A DNA stretch of 64,000 bases from Parazoarcus communis (GTDB taxonomy: Bacteria; Pseudomonadota; Gammaproteobacteria; Burkholderiales; Rhodocyclaceae), in the NCBI RefSeq assembly GCF_003111665.1, contig NZ_CP022188.1, positions 1,054,001 to 1,118,000 on the forward strand, given 5' to 3'. Positions 44,222-52,578 of this stretch are shown piece by piece. The notes beneath the pieces were generated by a model. It made no database searches and had not been told where the DNA came from. It saw nothing but the letters and a program-made list of their open reading frames with translations. Position 1 is the first letter of the stretch, and the number at the start of each line of letters is the position of its first letter. The position numbers and the translations under genes are program-made.

Positions 44222-46428
44222 AAGGCCCTCCCGATCCGGCCCTGACGCAAGGCCTCCACCACCTGGGCCTTGGGTCCGTCAGCCACCACCTTGCCGGCAT
44301 CAATGACGATGATGCGATCTGCGAGGTCGAGCAGGGAGGTGCGATGGGTGATCACGATCATGCTACGGCCTTCGGCATACTTGCGCAGCTGGCCCTTCAC
44401 CGCCTCCTCGCTGGAGTGATCCATCGAAGCAGTCGGCTCGTCGAGCAACAGCATGGGGGGATCGCTGATGACCGCGCGTGCAATCGCCACGCCCTGACGC
44501 TGACCGCCCGAGAGCGACTCGCCGCGCTCGCCCACCAGCATGTCAAAACCACGCGGATGCGCATTGGCGTATTCGAGCACGCCGGAAATCTGTGCTGCGC
44601 GCAGGATGGCCGCGTCATCTGCCAGCGGCGCCGACAGCGCGATGTTGTCACGCAGCGAGCCGTAGAACAGCGTCACATCCTGCGGCACGTAGCCGATATT
44701 GCGGCGCAGTTCGGCCGGATCGAGCTGGCGCAGGTCGATGCCATCCACCAGCACCGCCCCCGAGGTGGGCTGGTAGAGGCCTAGAATGAGCTTTTCCAGC
44801 GTGGTCTTGCCGGAGCCGATACGTCCCAGGATGGCCACATGCTCGCCGGGCTTGATCCGCAGCGAGACGTTGCGCAGAGCCAGGGTGTCCTCGCCGGGAT
44901 AGGAAAAGCTTACGTCGCGGAACTCGATATCGCCCTTGAGCCCCTGACGGCTGACGAAGCTGGTGTCCTCGGGGCGCTCGACCGGGCGCTGCATCAGCTC
45001 ATCGAGCGAGTGCAGCGCAGTGGCAGCAGTGTGATACTGCACAAGCAGTCCCGCCACTTGGCTGATCGGCGACATCGCGCGCGAAGACAGCATGTAGCAG
45101 GCAATCAGGCCGCCCATGGTCAGCAGGCGTTCGTCGATGAGATACACGCCGATCAGGATGATGGCCACACTCACCGACTGCTGAACCCACAGCGCACCAT
45201 TGGTCGTGGTGGCCGACAGCAGACGCAACTGGGCGCCGACGCGGGCCAGCAGCGCAGCACTGCTCTCCCATTTGCGCTGGATCGCCGATTCGCCGCCCAG
45301 CGCCTTGATCGTCTCGATCCCGACCAGCCCCTCGATCAGCGTGGCATTGCGCTGAGCACCGGCACGGTAGGTGGTTTCAGACAACTCGTGCATCCGCCCC
45401 TGCACCGTCATTGCGTACACCAGCAGCACAACGACGCCGATGGCGAAGGGGATCAGCAACTGCCAGCTGATCCAGCCGATCACCGCCAGGAACAGCAGGG
45501 CAAAGGGAAGGTCGATGAACGCCACCACCGTGGCCGAACTGATGAAATCGCGTACCGACTCGAACGCGCGCAGGTTGGCCGCGAACGAGCCCGCAGACGT
45601 GGGCCGCGCCTCCATGCGCAGGCCAAGGACCCGCTCCATGATGAAACTGGACAGGCGCACGTCGATGCGACTGCCGGCAAGATCGACGAAATGCCCGCGC
45701 ATCGTGCGCAGCACCAGGTCTGCCGTTACCACGACGAAGACACCGATGGACAAGGCCCACAGCGTGTCCGTGGCGTGATTGGGCACGACCCTGTCGTACA
45801 CGTTCATCACGAACAGCGGCATCGCCACGGCAAACACGTTGATCATGAACGCCGCCAGCAACACGTCGCGGTACAGCGCCCGGTTCTCGGCAATCACGCT
45901 CCAGAACCAGTGACCCTCGCGCGTCTTGCGCACGCCGGGTGCACGGGCATCGAAGCGGAAACCGGGGCGCAGATAGATGGCATGGCCGGCATAGCGGGCG
46001 GCAAGCTCGGCCGCCGACATGGTGACGGTGGTTTCGCCGAGTTCGGGAAAGACGACCTCGACTTCGCTGCGATCCGCCGACCAGGCCGCAAGCACGCAGG
46101 CACGCTCGTCGTCGAGCAGGAGAATGGCCGGGAGCAGCGCCGGATTGATCCGGTCCAGCGTGCAACTGACGATACGCCCATGCAGTCCGGCGCGACGGGC
46201 CGCACGCGGCACCAGCGAGGGCGTGAGTTTGCCGTTCTCGAGCGGCAGGCCGGACAGCAGTGCATCCGGCGTCAGGGCGGCGCCATGTCCGCGCGAAACC
46301 AGCAACAGACAGCCCAGCAGGGCATCGTCAATCAGACGCGGGTCCGTCGCCCCCGCAGCGTCGTCTGCCCCTGCTTGCGTATCCGTCATCGGCGTCGCGC
46401 CGGCGCCACCTTGTCTTGAATCGGTCAC
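44218..46428 (-). CDS. lapB: Type I secretion ABC transporter with C39-like domain
   Basis: A 736-residue inner-membrane ATPase. The N-terminal C39-peptidase-like domain (about 30-155) lacks the Cys-His catalytic pattern, as in RTX exporters where it binds substrate instead of cutting it. Membrane domain about 175-455; then Walker A GRIGSGKTT, signature LSGGQRQG, Walker B MLLLDEPTASMD and switch ITHRTSL. Start is GTG at 46428 with GGGGA just upstream; ATG at 46389 is the alternative. Exports the adhesin. Confidence 0.9.
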   Translation of the reverse strand: MTDSRQGGAGATPMTDTQAGADDAAGATDPRLIDDALLGCLLLVSRGHGAALTPDALLSGLPLENGKLTPSLVPRAARRAGLHGRIVSCTLDRINPALLPAILLLDDERACVLAAWSADRSEVEVVFPELGETTVTMSAAELAARYAGHAIYLRPGFRFDARAPGVRKTREGHWFWSVIAENRALYRDVLLAAFMINVFAVAMPLFVMNVYDRVVPNHATDTLWALSIGVFVVVTADLVLRTMRGHFVDLAGSRIDVRLSSFIMERVLGLRMEARPTSAGSFAANLRAFESVRDFISSATVVAFIDLPFALLFLAVIGWISWQLLIPFAIGVVVLLVYAMTVQGRMHELSETTYRAGAQRNATLIEGLVGIETIKALGGESAIQRKWESSAALLARVGAQLRLLSATTTNGALWVQQSVSVAIILIGVYLIDERLLTMGGLIACYMLSSRAMSPISQVAGLLVQYHTAATALHSLDELMQRPVERPEDTSFVSRQGLKGDIEFRDVSFSYPGEDTLALRNVSLRIKPGEHVAILGRIGSGKTTLEKLILGLYQPTSGAVLVDGIDLRQLDPAELRRNIGYVPQDVTLFYGSLRDNIALSAPLADDAAILRAAQISGVLEYANAHPRGFDMLVGERGESLSGGQRQGVAIARAVISDPPMLLLDEPTASMDHSSEEAVKGQLRKYAEGRSMIVITHRTSLLDLADRIIVIDAGKVVADGPKAQVVEALRQGRIGRAL

Positions 46429-46635
46429 GCATTCCCCAAATTAGGCATTGATCAATGGACCGATTTTAGACAGGATTGGCGACGGATAACCGGATACTTG
46501 AATAACACCGGCAAAAACCACACGAAAAAACCGGGAATTTGGGTCAAATGACGTGCCAACGTGCTTGCCGCCACGTTTCGCACGCCGCAGAATGTCCGCT
46601 CTCACCCACCGCCGGGCTGATCACGGGGAAGGACG

Positions 46636-47004
46636 ATGAGCGAGCAACGCCGGCAGTACTCCCGAATTCGCTTCAGCAGCGGCGCCCGCCTGCTCGTTGC
46701 CGACCGCGAACTAAACTGTGCCGTGCTCGACCTCTCCCTCAGAGGCGCATTGCTGACATTCGACGGAAACCTGCCCGCTCTCCGGCTGGACGAGCGCTGC
46801 CTGCTCGAAATCACGCTCGGCGACACGCGCACCGTCATCCGCATGGAAGGCAATCTGGCACACGCCGAGGGCCGCCATCTTGGCCTGACATGCCGCGAGA
46901 TCGACCTCGACAGTATCACCCATCTGCGCCGCCTGCTCGCCCTCAATCTTGGCGATGCGGACTTGCTGAACCGCGAGTTAGCTGCACTCGTGGCCGGTGC
47001 CTAG
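46636..47004 (+). CDS. PilZ domain protein, c-di-GMP effector candidate
   Basis: A 122-residue soluble protein. An RRQYSRIRF stretch at residues 4-12 supplies the RxxxR motif and DLSLRGA supplies (D/N)xSxxG, the two c-di-GMP binding signatures of PilZ. The rest forms the single beta-barrel. It is a lone PilZ domain. Divergent from lapB and close to the Lap operon, so a role in adhesin control is possible but not shown. Confidence 0.88.
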   Translation: MSEQRRQYSRIRFSSGARLLVADRELNCAVLDLSLRGALLTFDGNLPALRLDERCLLEITLGDTRTVIRMEGNLAHAEGRHLGLTCREIDLDSITHLRRLLALNLGDADLLNRELAALVAGA

Positions 47005-47019
47005 CCCGACCCTGCCGTA

Positions 47020-47625
47020 CTACTTGGGCATCGGCTCCTTGTATTCTTCGACCGTGATGGCGCGCAACTGGTAACCCGCGTTACCCAGATCCGACTCGAA
47101 GCGGGCGACGTTCAGCACCCCATTCACCCACACCGGCAACATGTCGAGCTTGGCGCTCACCGGCTTGTCAGGCATCACATGGATCAACTGGTTGGCCGGC
47201 GGCGGTGGCACATGTACACAGGCGCCAAAGTAAGGAACGAGCAGAAACTCGCGGATGGTCTTGCCGTCTGTTTCCAGCGGCACGATAAAGCCGGGGATGC
47301 GAATGCGCTCGCCGTTGAAGCGCTGCACCAGCGGAGCACGATCCCATTCCTCGCGGATCTTCTGCATCACCTCGGCTGCGCGCGGATCGTTGTCCTGCAG
47401 ATCGTTGAGCTTGAGATCAAGAAAGAACTTCTCCGGATTCCAGTCGGCCGGGATGAGGTCGTCCCAGCTGATCTCACGAAAACGCCCGGCCCCTGCCTTG
47501 CCCGTCTGGCCGAGCCGTTGCCCGACCTGGTAGCCATCCTGGCCCGCCTTCTGCGCCAGCACCGGCAGCGGGGCAAGCACAAGCGTGCCCACCACTGCGG
47601 CAATCACCCACTTCATGGAATTCAT
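47020..47625 (-). CDS. DUF3299 exported protein of the Zrg-like zinc system
   Basis: A 201-residue periplasmic protein. ATG at 47625 (AGGA upstream, overlapping the permease stop region) opens a signal peptide ending near VLAQKA. The domain carries conserved RIPGFIVPLE and the segment FLLVPYFGACVHVPPPPANQ of DUF3299. Function unknown. It ends the set zrgA-like, ATPase, FtsX-like permease, DUF3299, transcribed opposite to zur. Confidence 0.82.
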   Translation of the reverse strand: MNSMKWVIAAVVGTLVLAPLPVLAQKAGQDGYQVGQRLGQTGKAGAGRFREISWDDLIPADWNPEKFFLDLKLNDLQDNDPRAAEVMQKIREEWDRAPLVQRFNGERIRIPGFIVPLETDGKTIREFLLVPYFGACVHVPPPPANQLIHVMPDKPVSAKLDMLPVWVNGVLNVARFESDLGNAGYQLRAITVEEYKEPMPK

Positions 47626-47627
47626 AT

Positions 47628-48905
47628 TCAGATCCTGATCGTCATGCCATCGGCCAGCGAATAGCGATAGGCCCGCACACCCGGCACCACGCTTGCCAGC
47701 ACACTGGCGGCCAGCACGGCCCCCAGCAAACTCAATTCCGCCGTCGACGGCCAGCTGATGCCGACATGCAGCCCGTATTCTGCCGCGAGCCAGGGTGACA
47801 GCGCAGCAGTGCCGACATTGACCACGACCAGGCCAATGAAGATCCCGGCCAGGGCCAGCGACATGCTTTCGAGCATCAGCAGCGCCAGGATCTGCCGTGG
47901 CCCGGCACCCAGGGCGCGCAGGATGGCCAGCTCGCGCCGGCGCTCGCCCAGGCTGGCGACCATGACCGCAACAAGCCCGGCGAGTCCGACCACGACCACC
48001 AGCGCGGACACGGCGAGCAAGGCCTGCTCGGCCACGCTGACCAGCGACCACAGCTCCTGCAAGGTCGCACCGGGCAGGATCGCCGTCAGCGGCTCGGCCG
48101 CAAAAGCGTTGATCTGGCGCTGCACCCTGAAAACCGTCACCCGATTCTTGAGACCGATCAGCGCAGCGGTAACCGTCTTCGGCGCAATGTCGAACTTGCG
48201 CACCTGCTCGGGTGCAATGTGCACGCCGGGGATCGGTGCGCCGGCCTGCCAGTCGACATGAATGGCTTCGACGCCCTCCAGGCTCACCAGCACCGAACGA
48301 TCCACCGGCGTGCCGCTGCGCTTGAGCACGCCAACGATGGTGAAGGGCTTGTCGGCGTGATCGGAAAAGCTCACCCCGCCCCCACTGCCGTGGCTGAGCA
48401 CGATGCGCTGGCCCTCGGCATAGCCAAAGCGCGCGGCCACCTCCGCACCCACCACCGCCTCGAAGATCCCGTCGGGCGCCACAGCAAACGAACGGCCCGC
48501 CGCGAAGGCGATGGTTTCATCCTGCGCGTAGCGATAGCGCTCGAAAAAGGCTGGCGTGGTGCCGAGCACACGAAAGCCGCGATGCGAGTCACCGAGCGAG
48601 ACCGGCACCACCCAGTCCACCTGCGGCAAGGCCGTGATCTGCTGCAGGCTTTGCCACGACATGTTGTTGGTGGCATTGCCCATGTGAAACACCGAGTACA
48701 GCAGCAATTGCACCGGCCCGCCACGTGCGCCGACGATGAGGTCGGTGCCGGAAATGGTGCGGGCAAATCCCTCGCGGGCGTCGTGTCGAACGCGCTCGAC
48801 CCCGATCAGCATTGCCACCGACAGCGCCACCGCGATCACCGTCAGCGCGACCGACAGACGCCGGTTGGCGATGCTGCGCCAGCCCAGATGCCAGATCGGA
48901 CTCAT
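47628..48905 (-). CDS. FtsX-like ABC transporter permease
   Basis: A 425-residue permease of the MacB/FtsX type with one N-terminal helix, a large periplasmic domain (about 45-280) and three C-terminal helices (around 290-315, 340-365 and 390-412). ERRRELAILRALGAGPRQI is the cytoplasmic coupling loop. Start at 48905 overlaps the ATPase stop (ATGA). With the ATPase and the DUF2796 and DUF3299 proteins it resembles the Vibrio Zrg zinc uptake set. Such permeases do not themselves carry metals in a known way. Confidence 0.85.
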   Translation of the reverse strand: MSPIWHLGWRSIANRRLSVALTVIAVALSVAMLIGVERVRHDAREGFARTISGTDLIVGARGGPVQLLLYSVFHMGNATNNMSWQSLQQITALPQVDWVVPVSLGDSHRGFRVLGTTPAFFERYRYAQDETIAFAAGRSFAVAPDGIFEAVVGAEVAARFGYAEGQRIVLSHGSGGGVSFSDHADKPFTIVGVLKRSGTPVDRSVLVSLEGVEAIHVDWQAGAPIPGVHIAPEQVRKFDIAPKTVTAALIGLKNRVTVFRVQRQINAFAAEPLTAILPGATLQELWSLVSVAEQALLAVSALVVVVGLAGLVAVMVASLGERRRELAILRALGAGPRQILALLMLESMSLALAGIFIGLVVVNVGTAALSPWLAAEYGLHVGISWPSTAELSLLGAVLAASVLASVVPGVRAYRYSLADGMTIRI

Positions 48906-49615
48906 GACCCGGCTCCTGCGCCAGCAGCATGATTGATGTCCGCAAGATTCAGCACCCGATCGAACCGTGCCGACAGGCGCGGATCGTGGCTGACGAAAAG
49001 CAGCGCCGCCCCGCTGGCAGCGCACTCGCCCTGCAGCAGATCGAGAAATGCGGCCTGACGGTCTGCGTCGAGCGCAGACGTGGGCTCATCGGCGACCACC
49101 AGACCCGGCCCGCCGATCAGGGCGCGCGCCGCAGCCACCCGCTGCTGCTGGCCCACCGAGAGTTCGGACGCGCGGCGCGCAAGCAGCTCGGGCGGCAGGT
49201 CAAGGTGTTCGGCCAGGCGCAGCACCTCTTCGTCCGGCGTGCATCCGGCGCGCTGCAGGCGCTCGCGCCGGGCAGCAGAAAAGCGGCAGGGCAGCAGAAT
49301 GTTGTCGCGGGCCGACAGATAGGGCAGCAGGTTGAAGAGCTGGAAGATGAAACCGATGTGATCCGCGCGAAAACGGTCGCGGGCCGACGATGACAGCGCG
49401 CCGAGCACCTGCCCTGCCACCGAGATGTATCCCGCGGTCGGCGCAAGCACGCCGCCGATCAGCGCCAGCAGGGTGCTTTTTCCGCTGCCGCTCGGTCCCT
49501 GCAAAAACACCCGCTCACCCGCCCCAAGTTCGAAACGGTCTATGGCAAGACAGTCCGCGCCGGCGCTCGGCCAGCGCAGACGCAGATCGCGCAGTTCGAC
49601 CGCGGCCGCGCTCAC
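48902..49615 (-). CDS. ABC transporter ATP-binding protein (LolD/MacB type)
   Basis: A 237-residue ATPase: Walker A GPSGSGKST, Q-loop GFIFQLFNLLPY, signature LSVGQQQR, Walker B LVVADEPTSALD and switch His in VSHDPRL. The start is GTG at 49615, whose GTGA overlap with the DUF2796 stop supports it; the frame is open further upstream but inside that gene. Partners the FtsX-like permease. Confidence 0.88.
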   Translation of the reverse strand: MSAAAVELRDLRLRWPSAGADCLAIDRFELGAGERVFLQGPSGSGKSTLLALIGGVLAPTAGYISVAGQVLGALSSSARDRFRADHIGFIFQLFNLLPYLSARDNILLPCRFSAARRERLQRAGCTPDEEVLRLAEHLDLPPELLARRASELSVGQQQRVAAARALIGGPGLVVADEPTSALDADRQAAFLDLLQGECAASGAALLFVSHDPRLSARFDRVLNLADINHAAGAGAGS

Positions 49616-50121
49616 AATGAAAGCATGCGCTGCTTCGGTGTCAGCTTCGCCGCCACCTGACCACGGGGCGAAGCACGCTCGGCCCGAATCTCCCGAATGC
49701 GGGGAAACTGCTCGAACAGTCTGACCTCCAGCCCGGTGAGCGCGCTTGGCGTCGCACATTGCAAGGTGTGGACGACGCTCATCTCGGCATGACCACTGTC
49801 GTTGCCGGCGGATGACTCGGCGAAGGGCTGTTCGAGTTCGGTCCTGAGCACCGCGCATGCTGCTTTCGCGGGCAGGGTCACGATGCGTTCGACGCCCTTC
49901 AGAATCACCTCTGCCTGCGCCAGTGCCATACGCTCGGCATCGGAGCGTGGCGCATGTTCAAAACCGACCAGATTGTCGAGCGGGCTCTCGAACTCGATCT
50001 GCAGGGTGTTGCCGGCAATCGCCACCCGCAGTTCTGCCACACCATGCTCGTGAGGCAGGTGCTGCGCAAAGGCGGTGCTCGCGCTGAGCAACATGGCCAG
50101 CGCGACAGTACGTTGTTTCAT
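49612..50121 (-). CDS. zrgA: ZrgA-like periplasmic zinc-uptake protein (DUF2796)
   Basis: A 169-residue secreted protein. Signal peptide to about residue 19 (TAFAQ), then HLPHEHGVAELRVAI, whose His cluster is the hallmark of DUF2796/ZrgA and a likely zinc ligand. Two Cys occur at about 88 and 123. GGAG precedes the ATG. It is divergent from zur across the predicted Zur box. The classical ZrgA has a longer His-rich region, so the metal role is inference from family and position. Confidence 0.75.
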   Translation of the reverse strand: MKQRTVALAMLLSASTAFAQHLPHEHGVAELRVAIAGNTLQIEFESPLDNLVGFEHAPRSDAERMALAQAEVILKGVERIVTLPAKAACAVLRTELEQPFAESSAGNDSGHAEMSVVHTLQCATPSALTGLEVRLFEQFPRIREIRAERASPRGQVAAKLTPKQRMLSL

Positions 50122-50184
50122 GAAATCTCCATCAGGCGTGAATGCAGGGCGGTCGAAAAATGAGGTGCAATCGACCGGGCGCGC

Positions 50185-50205
50185 TAATGCTACAATGTTG
50201 CAATA
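50185..50205. promoter_or_regulatory. Predicted Zur box between zrgA and zur
   Basis: TAATGCTACAATGTTGCAATA is nearly palindromic (16 of 21 positions symmetrical) and resembles AT-rich Zur operators. It sits in the 108-nt divergent spacer between the DUF2796 gene and zur, so one site could control both zinc operons and zur itself. Confidence 0.6.
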
Positions 50206-50229
50206 CCGATCGCAAACAGCAACAAGCGC

Positions 50230-50712
50230 ATGCGCACTTCATCAAACGCACCGACCTCTCCGCAGCCAGAGCACGCCGCACGTGAGCTGATCACCCGCCA
50301 CGGCGGCCGCGTCACCCGCACCCGGGTTGCGGTCGTCAAAGCGCTGCAGGACAGCGCCCAGCCACTGTCGCACGAGGAGCTGGGCGCCGCACTGGCCGCA
50401 ATCGACATCCCGCACGACCGCGTCACGCTGTATCGCGCCCTCGACTGGCTGGTCGAACAAGGCATCGCTCGGCGCATTGCCGGCAGTGATCGTGCCTGGC
50501 GCTTCGAGATGGTGCGCCCGCACAGTCATCGCCATGCGCACTTCCACTGCGACCGCTGTGGCCAGGTGATCTGCCTTGAAGGCCTTCAGCCTTCTCCGAG
50601 CGTCAACCTGCCCGACGGCTTTCAGCTCGACCGTGCAGAGCTCGTGCTGCACGGCGCATGTGCCACCTGTGGCCTTCATGGCCTTGCACCCGAAACGACC
50701 GACGAAGACTGA
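50230..50712 (+). CDS. zur: Zinc uptake regulator Zur (Fur family)
   Basis: A 160-residue Fur-family repressor that blocks zinc-uptake genes when zinc is plentiful. Winged helix with RVTLYRALDWLVEQGI, then a dimerisation/metal part with HSHRHAHFHCDRCGQVICL and ACATCGL, giving the two CxxC pairs for the structural zinc. Position next to znuCBA and the Zur box makes Zur more likely than Fur. Confidence 0.93.
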   Translation: MRTSSNAPTSPQPEHAARELITRHGGRVTRTRVAVVKALQDSAQPLSHEELGAALAAIDIPHDRVTLYRALDWLVEQGIARRIAGSDRAWRFEMVRPHSHRHAHFHCDRCGQVICLEGLQPSPSVNLPDGFQLDRAELVLHGACATCGLHGLAPETTDED

Positions 50713-50780
50713 GCGCAGCTCAACACTCCGCCTCCGCTATCAAACATTTCCAGGCGTGCGTCAGCGATGCACCCACCGAC

Positions 50781-50933
50781 ATGGCCCATTCACACTCTCA
50801 CTCGCATGCTCACTCGGCGTCCCGCCACCCACCGCGCATCAGCCCGCTCGGCAGCAGCCTCGGGCTGCGTCTCGGCATCGCTGCCGCCGCCACCGCGCTG
50901 CTGTGGCTGGCCGTCCTTTGGGCAGTGAACTGA
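50781..50933 (+). CDS. His-rich single-helix micropeptide between zur and znuC
   Basis: A 50-residue ORF: N-terminal His/Ser run MAHSHSHSHAHS, a short Pro-rich linker and one hydrophobic helix (about 31-48, GIAAAATALLWLAVLWAV). It ends 1 nt before the znuC ATG and fills the zur-znuC gap. The His run suggests a zinc-binding, membrane-anchored peptide. No good Shine-Dalgarno is visible, so expression is uncertain; coupling to zur is possible. I do not recognise a named family. Confidence 0.6.
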   Translation: MAHSHSHSHAHSASRHPPRISPLGSSLGLRLGIAAAATALLWLAVLWAVN

Positions 50934-50934
50934 C

Positions 50935-51693
50935 ATGCACGCTTCCATGCCAGCCCTGATCCGCTTCGAGAACCTGACCCTTGGCTACGAGCGCCACCCG
51001 GCCATTCACCACCTGAGCGCAGACATCCCCGCGGGTGCGCTGGTCGCCGTCGTCGGCCCCAACGGCGCGGGTAAATCCACCCTGCTCAAGGGCCTCGCAG
51101 GCGAGCTGCGCCCGATCGGCGGCCACATCCACCTGCCCGATCTGCCCCGCGGTGGCATTGCCTACATGCCCCAGCGCAGCGAGATGGATCACAGCTTTCC
51201 GGTATCGGTGTTCGACATGGTGGCGATGGGGCTGTGGCGCGAGATCGGCCCCTTCGGCGGCCTCAGCCGTGCCCAGCGTCACCGGGTGGAGAATGCCATC
51301 GAGGCCGTCAGCCTGTCCGGATTCGAAGCACGCCAGATTGGCTCGCTGTCTGGCGGACAGCTGCAGCGCGCGCGCTTTGCCCGCCTGATCCTGCAGGACG
51401 CACCGATCATCCTGCTCGACGAGCCTTTCGCCGCGATCGACGCACGTACCGTTGAAGACCTGGTTCACCTGATCCTGCACTGGCATGCCGAAGGCCGCAC
51501 CGTACTCACCGTGGTGCATGACTTCGAGCAGGTACGGCGGCACTTCTCCACCTGCCTGCTGCTGGCTCGCGAGCTCGTCGCCTTTGGTCCGACCACACAG
51601 GTCATGACCGACGCCTTGCTCGCCCGCGCCCGTCATCTGTCAGAAGCCTTCGACGACAACGCGCCCGAGTGCCATGTGGCGGAGGCCGCATGA
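50935..51693 (+). CDS. znuC: Zinc ABC transporter ATP-binding protein ZnuC
   Basis: A 252-residue ATPase: Walker A GPNGAGKST, signature LSGGQLQRARFARL, Walker B IILLDEPFAAID and switch VVHDFEQ. It powers zinc import with ZnuB and ZnuA. Its stop overlaps the znuB ATG by 4 nt. The manganese ATPase MntB is similar; the Zur context favours zinc. Confidence 0.92.
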   Translation: MHASMPALIRFENLTLGYERHPAIHHLSADIPAGALVAVVGPNGAGKSTLLKGLAGELRPIGGHIHLPDLPRGGIAYMPQRSEMDHSFPVSVFDMVAMGLWREIGPFGGLSRAQRHRVENAIEAVSLSGFEARQIGSLSGGQLQRARFARLILQDAPIILLDEPFAAIDARTVEDLVHLILHWHAEGRTVLTVVHDFEQVRRHFSTCLLLARELVAFGPTTQVMTDALLARARHLSEAFDDNAPECHVAEAA

Positions 51694-52562
51694 GCCTTAA
51701 CGAACTGCTCTTTGCGCCCTTTGCGGACTTCGGCTTCATGCGCCGCGCGCTTGCCGGCTGCCTCGCGCTGTCGCTCGGCGCCACGCCGGTGGGGGTGTTC
51801 CTGCTGTTGCGGCGGATGAGCCTGATGGGCGATGCGATGAGCCACGCCATCCTGCCCGGTGCGGCGCTCGGCTACCTGGCCTTCGGCCTGTCGCTCGGCG
51901 CGATGACCATCGGCGGCATCCTGGCCGGCCTGGTCGTGGTTTTCGCTGCCGGACTCGTCACCCGTGCCTCGGTGCTCAAGGAAGACGCCAGCCTCGCGGC
52001 CTTCTATCTGCTGTCGCTGGCCGCGGGCGTAATGATCGTGTCGCTGCGCGGGCGCAATCTCGACCTCCTGCATGTGCTGTTCGGCTCGGTGCTGGCACTG
52101 GACGACCAGTCGCTGCTGCTGATCGCCAGCATCACCAGCCTCACCCTGTTCGGTCTCGCACTGCTGTTCCGGCCCCTGGTGCTGGAGTGTTTCGACCCCT
52201 CATTCCTGCGCGCGGTCAGCCGCCTGTCGCCGGTCGCGCACTACGGCTTTCTGCTGCTGGTGGTGTTCAACCTGGTCAGCGGCTTCCATGCGCTGGGCAC
52301 GCTGATGGCGGTCGGCATCATGATCCTGCCCTCTGCTGCCGCCCGGCTATGGACACGCAATCTGCCGGCGATGCTGCTGTTCGCCAGCCTGTCCGCGCTT
52401 GCCAGCAGCATCGCCGGGCTGCTGTTCTCCTTCCATGCCGACGTTCCGGCCGGCCCGGCCATCGTGCTGATGTGCGGTCTGGTCTATTTTGGCTCGCTGC
52501 TTGCCGCGCCCGGCGGTCTGCTGGCCGGACGCCTGCCCATCCGAAAACACCTCGAATCCTGA
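51690..52562 (+). CDS. znuB: Zinc ABC transporter permease ZnuB
   Basis: A 290-residue inner-membrane permease of the metal ABC-3 type with about eight helices. The segment GDAMSHAILPGAALGYL is a conserved ZnuB/MntC feature, as is DLLHVLFGSVLALD. The ATG at 51690 is preceded by GGAGG and overlaps the znuC stop. Followed by znuA after 16 nt. Confidence 0.93.
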   Translation: MSLNELLFAPFADFGFMRRALAGCLALSLGATPVGVFLLLRRMSLMGDAMSHAILPGAALGYLAFGLSLGAMTIGGILAGLVVVFAAGLVTRASVLKEDASLAAFYLLSLAAGVMIVSLRGRNLDLLHVLFGSVLALDDQSLLLIASITSLTLFGLALLFRPLVLECFDPSFLRAVSRLSPVAHYGFLLLVVFNLVSGFHALGTLMAVGIMILPSAAARLWTRNLPAMLLFASLSALASSIAGLLFSFHADVPAGPAIVLMCGLVYFGSLLAAPGGLLAGRLPIRKHLES

Positions 52563-52578
52563 ACCCCTCGGAGTCCTC

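Noticed and set aside
46543..46558. TGGCACG-N4-TTGA, sigma-54-like, facing lapB
   Set aside because: The essential GC of the -12 element reads GA and no enhancer site was seen nearby.
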